From positions 1 through 64,000 of the forward strand of contig CP064963.1 of NCBI GenBank assembly GCA_016699165.1: a stretch of DNA of 64,000 nucleotides, written 5' to 3'. The notes under the pieces were generated by a model that was not told where the DNA came from, did not search any database, and saw nothing but the letters and a program-made list of their open reading frames with translations. Source of the stretch: Candidatus Melainabacteria bacterium (GTDB lineage Bacteria > Cyanobacteriota > Vampirovibrionia > Obscuribacterales > Obscuribacteraceae). Shown in pieces: positions 18,265 to 27,145 of the stretch; positions within the stretch are counted from its first letter, which is position 1; every line of letters begins with the position of its first letter. The position numbers were made by a program, and so were the translations under genes.

Positions 18265-21200
18265 TTAACGAGCCCACGGAGGTGGGTTATTCGGGTCAGG
18301 ATCTTGGTCTTTGTCCTTACCTTTCTCTTTCTCGTCTACATCTTTTTTCTCTTCGTCATCTTCTTCGTTCATCTTACCGAAGGCATCTCCAAGAATGTTT
18401 CGGAGTTTCTTCTTATCTGGACCCTTGATATTGCTTATATCAGGAGTTAGTCCATGGTCGGGTACGAAGACCGTCTTATCATCTGCTGGTTGTCCAGTTA
18501 GTCCTGGTTGTCCATACTGTCCAGTCTGTCCGTATTGTCCAGGCTGACCTTGTTGTGGATGTCCAGGTTGTCCTGGCTGTGGTTGACCAGGTTGTTGACC
18601 TTTGCTGTTGTTGTCGAGCTCTATCTTGCTCGCTCAATAGCATGCCACCACCAGCTTGCAGACCCATTTGATATGCCTGATTTGGATGAATAGGCAATCC
18701 GGTTCTAGGATCGAAATACTGACCTGTTTGCGGATTGAACGGTAGATTATTTCTAGGATCTATCGGAAGTCCGGTCTTAGGATCAATAGGCAAGCCAGTC
18801 TGAGGATCGATTTGTTGAGGCTGTCCAGGCTGACCATCAGCCATTCTGCCTTCTGCATCGAGTTGGTCTGGTCTCAATTGAGCTTGATCTGGTTGAGCCA
18901 CTCCTTCGGCTGGAACGATCATCTGAGGATCACCTTCGACACTTGCTCTTCCAAACTGATTTGGTTGACTAAAGTCGTTGGTCGTAAGCATGGTGTCATC
19001 AGGTTTGCCTTTTTGTTTGCGCAGGCGCTCTTCTATGTCCTCACCTTCTGGTGTGGCAATGATGTCGAGGTCGTCACCAGCTTTTCTAGCTGAGCGACTT
19101 ATCTCTCCGCGGAGCATCGGCTGGATACCTTGCACCACCTCTCCAGGGCGATGAACTATTGGTTGTCCGGTCATGGGGTCGATGTCTGCTGCGGTAATCA
19201 TGGCGGTATCAAATTCACCACCACCACGGTTGCGATTCAGAGCTACCCATTGATTGGTTTCAGGATCTAGATAGCCCGATTCACCAATTTGTCTGGCTTC
19301 TGCACGCAGTCTTTCACGTTCTTTAGCTATCCATTCACGATAATAGTCTTCGCCTCTCGACTTAGCCGTAGTAATACGACTTTGCTGCGCTGGGCTTTGA
19401 GCCATTACTGTGCGCTCAACTATTTCGCGATTTCTGACTGGTGGGACAGGCACTGGCTGTTTAGTGACAGGGTCAACGTAAGTGGCTTGGTTAGCGGCTC
19501 TGGCTGCAGCTATTAGTTGAATTCGCTGCTGCGCAATAGCTGGGTCCTCGCCTGCTACGCGTTCTCTTGGTGGCGTAGATACTGGCTGATTCGTGACCGG
19601 ATCTATATACGTACTTGCATTTGCCAGTCGAGCCGCCTCAATTCGAGCTGCGCGTTCTATCGCTACAGGATCGCTAGTTGGTGGCAGAGCATCACGGAAG
19701 GTTTCGACTTTTAACTTCGGTCCGGTTGGATTGTCTGGATTTGGGAACTCTTTCAATCCAGCCTTTCTTGCTTCTTCCATTGCAGCCATCCGAGCGTTAA
19801 TCTGCTGTTCAGTCAGACCTGAAGCTCTAGCCTCTGCTTTATATGAATCGCGCGTAACAGTAGCAGCGGCAAGCGGTGGTAGCGCGGCGTCTCTCGCCAG
19901 TACTTGCGATGCGCCACCTCGAAGATGGGCAGTGAGACCGTTTCCACCTGTTAAGGTGGCAACAGAACCTGTTTGTCTTGCCACTGCTAAAGCTGCTGCA
20001 TTTATTTCTGTTTGGATTCTAGCTTTTTCATCCGCTGTACCTGCTTGTGCAAGTGTAGCTTTCTTGGTTTCTATAGCCTTGAATCCATCATCAAATTTTT
20101 GGCGGTCTGGAGCAGACATTCCATTTCTGAGATGCGTGAGATAGGCTTTGTCCACTGCAGTTTCTTTTCCTGCGGCGACTCTTGCCATGATTGCTTTCAT
20201 GTTATGTTCGACACCACCAGCGCCAGAGGCAACTAACTGATCGAATCGCTTGCGATCATCTTCTGAAGTCAAACCTTGGCGTAAATCTGTGGCTGATTTT
20301 CTACCGGCGTTAGCTTGATCTATATACCGTTGTTTCACGCTGTCTCTGAGTGTTTGTCCCTCGGGAGTGTTTGCATTCATTCTGGCTTGGAATTCTTCAC
20401 CAGTTTCACCTGACCTAGTCAAAGTACTATAAAAGCCGTTCTTGAAATCAACTCCATTGTAACCAGTGGATACTCTGGCCTCACTGTCTGTAGCCACACC
20501 TGTACGACCAGGCACCACCTCTACTCTACTATTTATATCCATATCGTTGTTAATTTCTGCATCTGTACCGAGTCTTGCAGAATTGTCTGCTGGAACTGGC
20601 GCCGGAGCTTCTGGATCTACTCCACCGCTGTTCACAGTCGGAGCCGCAGGAGCAGCTGGAGCCGCTGGTCCGGATGGATTGCTACCTCCTTTCTTGCCTT
20701 TGCCACCGCCGCCGCCACCACCGCCGCCACCTTTGCCAGCTTTTTTGGCTTCCTGGTGCATGGTGTTGGCGAATTTGTCGCTCAATTTTTGAATCTGCTG
20801 ACCGGCACCACGTGCCAATCCGGAAAAGTCGAATGCGTATTTGACAGACAAACAAGCAAGCGAGTTTAGCGCAAGCATTATAAGTGTTCCGGTTTCATCA
20901 ACACCGCGAAACGCAGCCATCAAGAATACAACTGTATTCCAGAATAATGACCAGAAACAAAGTGTGATAACGCCTTCAATCCAGTTTGGCAATGCGTCTC
21001 TCAACTGCTTCATAGGCCAGGTCCAGAGACCTGCAACAACTGGTCCTACGCACCAAAGGTAGTATAAGAAAGCTACTTGAAACGCGCACAGAATATTCCA
21101 TGCAGTAACAAGTGAGCAATTACTGGTATTACACATGAGGCGAGCAGCATGCACCGCAGTTGGTACTACTTCGTCTGCTCTGTCTGGTGGGACGATATAA

Positions 21201-22522
21201 ATACCCACACAAGGGTCCCAAATTTTTACTGCTACAAGAGCTGCTTCTAATTTGGCAAAAGGAGTTGGTGCTTTAGCTACCAAAATCTCACCCATAGACG
21301 ATTTTGGCATGTCGATTGTGTTGCGGTTTTCTTCTGGAAGCCTGAAAGGCATGGCTTTGATTTCGGCGCACACTGCATCTTCATACATGTCGGATCCAAA
21401 TATCTGTTGATAATTGTCCGCGACACTAAGCGTGAGCGAGTTGGCTAAATCGATACCGTAATTCATCACCAGATAGGTTGTTGGCAAAAGAAATACGGCA
21501 ACCATTGAGCGGAAGATTCCATCTAATGGATTGACGTTTCCGAGCACTGGGTTGGAAGTAGCCATGATTGCGCGCATTTGTGTAATCAAGGCACCAGGAA
21601 GTAGTAATAAAATTCCGATAGGTACAAAGATTTTGTCTCTGACTTGGTTCCATTTGTTGCCAGCGTCACTAGTGAAGTTGCGCAGATAACTACCTACATA
21701 GGTAATGGCACTGTCTGCTTGTTCATGACCAATTTCAGCAGCTGTATTAGCTGCACCTGCAGATTGTCCAGCACCTTGTGCTTGACCTTGTTGTCTTTGT
21801 TGGTGTGGGCGCTCGCCGTACATGCGGCCTAGACCAGCCATCATAGCCGCCTGACTCTTAGCCGCTTCTGGGGTCATACCACGACCGACCTTTTGGTTTA
21901 GACGTTTAAGTATGTCTTTACCTGTCTGACAAGCTTTTGGACCAGCTTTGCCCGGTCTAGCAGCAGGTCCTAGCGCATCATCGCATGACATATCTTTTAA
22001 AGCTCCAAACAAACTTGCTTGGGTTCCTGATTTTTCTGGACCTCGCTGTTCTTTGCTGCGACCGCCTGAAGGACCAGCCATACTTGGGTCTATACACATT
22101 TCGCCCATTGAGAAAGCTGCTTGTGCTGCTACGCATGCAATACCAGTTCCGCTACATCCGGGAGGTGCGCCACCACCACCGCCACCGCCACCGCCGCCAC
22201 TGGCGTTATTGGTCTGACCGTTACGTTGATTATTGCTATTGCCATTTCCGGTATTTCTATTATCTTCTCTCTGATAGGGTCCACCGTTGTTTCCAAGTCC
22301 TCTGGGACCTGCAGTAAGTGGTGCAGCATGTTGAGTTTGTGTACCGGTAGATTGACTTTGACGACCGCGGTCACCACCTTCGCTGCCATATTGGGCATTG
22401 GCTGTGAGGGAGCAAGTTAAAAGCGAAACCAAAGCAATCGCCACCGCTAGGTGCCGCTGATATCCCGGTTTGATGTAACTCATTTTTTTAGCCTCGGTCA
22501 TAGTCTGTTTTATGTCTCTCAT
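18265..22522 (-). CDS. Extended VirB6/TrbL-like membrane protein A (largest; one frameshift near C-terminus)
   Basis: Fourth and last gene of the minus-strand operon; its ATG overlaps the previous stop by one base. A signal peptide (LAVAIALVSLLTCSLTANAQ) precedes a Gly/Asn/Gln-rich disordered region to about residue 260. A polytopic domain (about 275-590) follows with membrane segments at IFVPIGILLLLPGALITQM, SMVAVFLLPTTYLVMNYGID, WNILCAFQVAFLYYLWCVGP and later VITLCFWSLFWNTVVFLMAA. The G-P-V-V-A-G-L-W-T-W-P stretch is shared with the next gene. A long C-terminal region of about 800 residues is Ala/Gln/Pro-rich with repeated D-P-x-T-x-x-P units. The frame breaks near 18620 (after a Q4 run); a one-base correction continues GQQPGQPQPGQPGHPQQGQ to an acidic tail ending PNNPPPWAR and a stop at 18265-18267. 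The uncorrected frame ends at 18479. Assignment to VirB6/TrbL is by topology and motifs only. Confidence 0.65.
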
Positions 22523-25467
22523 TATTTGGCACCGGCGTTTCCAGCTTTGTCTGCTAGTTTGTCTCCAAACTGCATTGATTCATCACCAGAAGATTTAATT
22601 AGTCCGGCGAAGTCAAAAGCAAACTTAACTGAAATATTTCCAAGTGTATTTAAGGCAATCATTATTATGGTGCCTGTTTCGTAATCTCTTCGAACTAAAG
22701 CAATAACCATTATTGTGGCATTCCAAAATACTGACCAAAAACAAAGTGCGAGTACGCCTTCAACCCAGTTAGGAAAAGAGTCTCTAAATTGTTTCTGCGG
22801 CCAAGTCCAAAGCCCTGCCACTACAGGACCCATGCACCATAAGAAGTAAAGGTAGAAGCACTGAAAGGCGCATAAAATATTCCATGATGTAACAAGCGAC
22901 GCATTTGCTAAGTTGCAAACCATTCTAGTTCCTGCCACCGGTACTGGTACCACTTCTGCAGCTCTATCTTCAGGCACTATATACAAGCCATCGCAAGGAT
23001 CCCAAATTTTGACTGCTATTAAATTCGCTTCAAGCTGAGCAAATGGTGATCTTTCTCTGGCCACGAGTATGCGTCCCATGGAGTGGGTTTCTTTGTCTAG
23101 CGTGTTTCTGTTTTCTTCGGGAAGTCGAAACGGCATGCATCGAATTTCGTGACACATTGCATCGTTATATAGATCGGTCCCGAAAATTCTTTCGTAGCCT
23201 TCTGCAATCGTGTAAGTAAAAGAGTTGCAAATATCGATGCCATAATTCATGGTCAAGTAGCTAGCCGGTATGAAAAATAGTGCAACCAAACCGCGGAAAA
23301 TACCTTCAAAGGGACTAGCTTGACCCAATACGGGATTGCTTTGAGCCATTATCGCTCTAACTTGTGTTGCTAATGCGCCAGGCAATAGAAGCAAAATTCC
23401 CATTGGTACAAATATATTGTCTCTAACCTGGTTCCATTTATTACCCGCGGCACTTGTGAAATTTGGAATATAACTGCCAACGTGTGTAAGCATTTGCGCT
23501 GCCTGGTCGTGTCCCATTTCTGCTGCAGCATCAGCAACTTGAGATGTTTGACCCACACCCTGATTTTGTCCAGACTGCATATTTTGGTGTGGTCTGTTAT
23601 CTAGAGCCGCTTCCATACCAGCTAACCCGGAACCTCCTAACGCCATTTGTTGTGCGGTCATATTGCCGCCTTTTGACAGAAAGCCCATGAAACTTCCAAA
23701 ATCACCACCTCTTTCGGCAGCCGTATTTTCGGCACCTCCCTCGCGCATACCAGGCTGCATGGGTGGCTGCATACTAGTATCTGTCTGCATGTGATAAACA
23801 GAAGACTGCATTCCGCTACGTTCTCCGTAGGCTGGTGCTTGAGCTTTGTTTGCTCCGCACCACATTGCTTGACCAGGTGAAACGTCGCGAGAACTTTGTT
23901 CGTTTTGTTTGCTGAAGTTGCTGACTTGACCGGGATTTCCACTAGCGCTCGGAGAAGCGCTTGTTTTGTAGGGATCTTCTATTATTGGTTTTTCTAACTC
24001 AGTAAAGTCACCTGTTCCTGGAGCGCCAGGCAAGGTGATAACAGGACGAAAAGTTCTAGGTGGAATGCGGTTCAAACTACGATTTATTGGATTTGATGTA
24101 CCGCGACCAGTATTACCCCAGTGATCGCTTGCACCAATTCTAGATGGATTGAAGAAGCCACCGATGCCATTAAGACCGGTGCCGCTTAAAATTCCTTGAC
24201 TGCCAAATGGTGTGTTACCGGTCCATCCGTCGTTTCCATTGCCATTGCCATTGTTTCCAGTGCCATCACCACCGGTTCCAGGGTAAATTTCCATTTTGCC
24301 CGTTGATGCGGTTTTATCTTTTTTCTTGTTTTGATCGCCATCATATGTGTAAGGCGTAATCTGCAAGTTGTTGTTGTTATTCTTTTTCTTCTTGCCGTCT
24401 TCATCGTAAACGTAAGGGCTAAGATTTACTTTGCCTGTGTTGTCCTTCTTCTTTTTGTCATCTTCAAAAGTACTTGAATAAATGTCTTGATTTATAGGTG
24501 CGTTATTTTTCTTCTTGCCGTTTTCGTCGTAAGCACCAGGATAAAGTTCGGCAGTGCCATTTTGACCTGACTTATTTTTCTTCTTGCCGTTTTCGTCATA
24601 AGCACCAGGATAAAGTTCGGCAGTGCCATTTTGACCAGACTTGTTTTTCTTCTTGCCGTTTTCATCATAAACTCCAGGATAAAGTTCAGCTGTGCCATTT
24701 TGACCAGACTTATTTCTCTTCTTACCGTTTTCGTCATAAACTCCAGGATAAAGTTCAGCTGTGCCATTTTGGCCAGTCTGATTTCTCTTTCTACTGTTTT
24801 CATCATAAACGCCAGGATGCATTTGGGCAGTGTCATTTTGACCAGCCTGATTTTTCTTCTTGCCGTTTTCGTCGTAAGCGCCAGGATAAAGTTGGGCAGT
24901 GCCATTTTGACCAGCCTGATTTTTCTTCTTGCCGTTTTCGTCATAGACGCCAGGATACACTTCTGCGGTGCCATTTTGATTGGATTTATTTTTCTTCTTG
25001 CTGTTAACGTCATACACACCAGGATAAAGTTCGGCTGTACCATTTTGACCAGCCTTGTTTTTTCTTCTTGAGTCGTTTTCGTCTGCACCCGATAACATAT
25101 TTGGTACGTTGCCAGATGAATTGTTTTTTTTGTTTTGAGAATTGTCATCATTTCCAGAATATAATTCTGGAGCGAATTGATTTCTATTCTTTTCATTCCT
25201 TTTTTGTTTGCGTTCAGTCATTGGAAATGCTGGCTGATACTCGTTTTCGGTAGCATCACTAGAAGTGTCTTTCTTCTTCTTGCCAAAGCCAAAATCAAAA
25301 TTGGGGATTGAAAATCCTGGATCATTCTTCTTCTTGCGATCTTTTTCTTGGCTATCAGAATCTTGGGCTAGAACACAGACGTTTGAAAAACCAACCAGCA
25401 AGCACAACAAGATGCTGGTTACCAACCAGATCTTGAGTTTCTTGCTATTTGTTTTCAGACGATTCAC
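22522..25467 (-). CDS. Extended VirB6/TrbL-like membrane protein B with 23-residue repeats
   Basis: 981 residues, starting one base upstream of (and directly abutting) the preceding gene's stop. The signal peptide is LVTSILLCLLVGFSNVCVLA. Residues about 40-430 are hydrophilic, very rich in Lys/Asn/Gly, and include eight tandem copies of a GQNGTAELYPGVYDENGKKK-type 23-residue unit. Residues about 640-960 form the polytopic domain closely related to protein A: NKWNQVRDNIFVPMGILLLL, LVALFFIPASYLTMNYGIDI, RLPEENRNTLD, AVKIWDPCDGLYIVPEDRA, WCMGPVVAGLWTWPQKQFRD, and a final KFAFDFAGLIKSSGDES segment. Conserved cysteines flank the loops. It probably spans the inner membrane with its repeat region in the periplasm, as expected of an extended VirB6 channel component; partners are not in the window. 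Confidence 0.7.
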   Translation of the reverse strand: MNRLKTNSKKLKIWLVTSILLCLLVGFSNVCVLAQDSDSQEKDRKKKNDPGFSIPNFDFGFGKKKKDTSSDATENEYQPAFPMTERKQKRNEKNRNQFAPELYSGNDDNSQNKKNNSSGNVPNMLSGADENDSRRKNKAGQNGTAELYPGVYDVNSKKKNKSNQNGTAEVYPGVYDENGKKKNQAGQNGTAQLYPGAYDENGKKKNQAGQNDTAQMHPGVYDENSRKRNQTGQNGTAELYPGVYDENGKKRNKSGQNGTAELYPGVYDENGKKKNKSGQNGTAELYPGAYDENGKKKNKSGQNGTAELYPGAYDENGKKKNNAPINQDIYSSTFEDDKKKKDNTGKVNLSPYVYDEDGKKKKNNNNNLQITPYTYDGDQNKKKDKTASTGKMEIYPGTGGDGTGNNGNGNGNDGWTGNTPFGSQGILSGTGLNGIGGFFNPSRIGASDHWGNTGRGTSNPINRSLNRIPPRTFRPVITLPGAPGTGDFTELEKPIIEDPYKTSASPSASGNPGQVSNFSKQNEQSSRDVSPGQAMWCGANKAQAPAYGERSGMQSSVYHMQTDTSMQPPMQPGMREGGAENTAAERGGDFGSFMGFLSKGGNMTAQQMALGGSGLAGMEAALDNRPHQNMQSGQNQGVGQTSQVADAAAEMGHDQAAQMLTHVGSYIPNFTSAAGNKWNQVRDNIFVPMGILLLLPGALATQVRAIMAQSNPVLGQASPFEGIFRGLVALFFIPASYLTMNYGIDICNSFTYTIAEGYERIFGTDLYNDAMCHEIRCMPFRLPEENRNTLDKETHSMGRILVARERSPFAQLEANLIAVKIWDPCDGLYIVPEDRAAEVVPVPVAGTRMVCNLANASLVTSWNILCAFQCFYLYFLWCMGPVVAGLWTWPQKQFRDSFPNWVEGVLALCFWSVFWNATIMVIALVRRDYETGTIIMIALNTLGNISVKFAFDFAGLIKSSGDESMQFGDKLADKAGNAGAK
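24506..25057 (-). repeat. Eight tandem 69-bp coding repeats
   Basis: Period 69 bases (23 codons), in frame within protein B. The conserved core reads GQNGTAELYPGVYDENGKKK plus a three-residue N-[KQ]-[SAT] link. Units nearest 24,500-24,720 are almost identical; those toward 25,050 have diverged (NDTAQMHPGVYDENSRKRNQ, VNSKKKNKSNQ). Degenerate relatives continue on the C-terminal side (SPYVYDEDGKKKK, TPYTYDGDQNKKK). This gradient suggests recent expansion from one end. The repeat count is likely to vary between strains. Confidence 0.92.
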
Positions 25468-27144
25468 TTATTTAGCTCCCTTTTGCGTAGCTTCGCTGAC
25501 TGCCATTTCTGACTTGGACATAATTTGTGAAACCATTTCTCCAGCTTTGAAATCGAACGGGTTAAATGGCACATACATGAGGATTACAATGAAGGCAACA
25601 AAGATGATCATTTCCCATTCACAATATGGATTGTATTGACCAATTTCTTGCAACCATTCAATTCGCGTTTGAGCGGCAAGTAGAACTGTACTCCACCAGA
25701 ATCGCCATAAGCCCACGTTTATAACTCCGTCTACCCAAACCGCAAAGATACGGCTGAATAGTGACCCTACAGCAGTAGGCCATGCAAAAAATGCAGCGGC
25801 TATTGGACCAAATAAAAGTAGATAACACATCATCGTGATTTGAAAAGCCGAAAGCATAACTAGTCCAAATGCTGCAGACATAGCTGATAGATTCACAAGA
25901 GTTTGGAGCATGACTGTAGCTTCAGACTGAGGTTCAACACCTGAATCTTTTTCAGATCCTTCTGATAGTTTACCTAACACTTTAAACATACTTGGGTGCA
26001 TTATTTGTTCTTTCTTATTGGCTTCAGGTGCTCTGAAAACCTGTTCATCTGCCCATTCGTATATAAGTTGTTCGTTGATATGTCGTTTGACTTCATAAGT
26101 CATCGAGTTGCCTATGTCAACGGCGTAACTGACAATGAGCTGGGTCGCAGGAATGAGGAAAATTGCTACTAAAGACTTTTGAATACCTACAAAAGGTGAT
26201 ACTGCATCTTCGTCGTTTTGCGATTGTAAAATACCCGAACTTACAAGACCTTTCATTTGTGAAAGAACAGCTCCAGGCAAGATTAAAAGCAAAGCTATCT
26301 GTAGATAGACTCTCTTATACATTTGCATGACCATCCAGATAGCGTTTTCATGAACCTTCACTGGGTCTTTGGCGCTACATGGTTGTCCAGCTGATTCGTT
26401 AGCTACGTTCAAAAGATGACTCAGATGCAATTCAAGCATCGATTCCCACGCTGGGTTGAACGCATCACCAAATGCTTCGCCAGCACCTTGAGCACCACCT
26501 CTCATACCATTTTTACCTTTTTCAAAATTAGGTTGAGGTGATGAATCACGATCGGCTTTTTGTTTGACCGCAGTGCTTTCAGCAAGTGCGCCTGTGATGG
26601 CTTGAATTGGGCCGGAATACAATTCATCCACATCTTGTTGTTCGTTTTCTTGTTCAGTCTCTTGTTCAGAACCTTGAACCATGATTCCCATGACAGGAAC
26701 GTGCACGCGGAACTCATCTCCGGGTATGTACGAATCTAGATTTTCATCAGCTTTCTTCTTAGTGTAATAAGGCTTTTGTCGTTTGCCACCTTGCTTTGGT
26801 CTGGGTTTAGGTTTGCCGTCTTTATAATGTTGGTTCTGATTTTGGGGTGTGGCAACAAACCTTATATGCACGCGAGGAATTCGCTCACCTTGGTTCTTCG
26901 ATTGAATAATGTATGGAGGAAAACTAGTAGATGCCTTTTCTACATCCTGGAAGGTCTTCATGCTACCTGGACCGCCAAGAATTTTTTGTCGGTCTGCTCC
27001 GCAAGTTTTGCCATGGAATTTAGTGAAACCATGTAAGTTCATTTTACCGTCAGGATCCACTATGAATCCTCTAGCTTCTACTGGTTTTCCACAAAGAATT
27101 AAAGAGCAAAATAGGCTCAGAATAAGTGGAGCAAATTTATTCAT
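25468..27144 (-). CDS. VirB6/TrbL-like membrane protein C
   Basis: 558 residues from the ATG at 27144 (MNKFAPLILSLFCSLILCGK, signal peptide), one base after the preceding stop. A short exported region contains FPPYIIQSKNQGERIPRVHI and VATPQNQNQHYKDGKP, shared with protein D. The membrane domain from about residue 270 includes YLQIALLLILPGAVLSQMKG, SLVAIFLIPATQLIVSYAVD, AAFGLVMLSAFQITMMCYLL, LFGPIAAAFFAWPTAVGSLF, and WRFWWSTVLLAAQTRIEWL. It ends GEMVSQIMSKSEMAVSEATQ. The G-P-[IV]-x-A-x-x-x-W-P motif and the I-G-N-S-[ML]-T segment link it to proteins A and B, but it lacks their long extensions. The Ala-rich tail is probably cytosolic. It is the close paralogue of protein D, forming a second pair in the operon. 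Confidence 0.7.
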   Translation of the reverse strand: MNKFAPLILSLFCSLILCGKPVEARGFIVDPDGKMNLHGFTKFHGKTCGADRQKILGGPGSMKTFQDVEKASTSFPPYIIQSKNQGERIPRVHIRFVATPQNQNQHYKDGKPKPRPKQGGKRQKPYYTKKKADENLDSYIPGDEFRVHVPVMGIMVQGSEQETEQENEQQDVDELYSGPIQAITGALAESTAVKQKADRDSSPQPNFEKGKNGMRGGAQGAGEAFGDAFNPAWESMLELHLSHLLNVANESAGQPCSAKDPVKVHENAIWMVMQMYKRVYLQIALLLILPGAVLSQMKGLVSSGILQSQNDEDAVSPFVGIQKSLVAIFLIPATQLIVSYAVDIGNSMTYEVKRHINEQLIYEWADEQVFRAPEANKKEQIMHPSMFKVLGKLSEGSEKDSGVEPQSEATVMLQTLVNLSAMSAAFGLVMLSAFQITMMCYLLLFGPIAAAFFAWPTAVGSLFSRIFAVWVDGVINVGLWRFWWSTVLLAAQTRIEWLQEIGQYNPYCEWEMIIFVAFIVILMYVPFNPFDFKAGEMVSQIMSKSEMAVSEATQKGAK

Positions 27145-27145
27145 T

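Noticed and set aside
18605..18640. Programmed ribosomal frameshift in protein A
   Set aside because: No slippery heptamer or obvious downstream pseudoknot; the surrounding left part of the window has many simple indels.
20466..20792. Plus-strand proline-rich open frame inside protein A
   Set aside because: It is the complement of the Gly-rich linker of protein A and has no independent coding support.
24506..25057. CRISPR-like array of regular repeats
   Set aside because: The 69-bp units abut without unique spacers, keep one reading frame in protein B and encode a degenerate peptide repeat, so this is a coding tandem repeat.
24498..25071. Long open frames on the plus strand across the repeats
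   Set aside because: They are complementary shadows of the minus-strand repeat codons, begin and end with the repeat block and have no ribosome-binding site.
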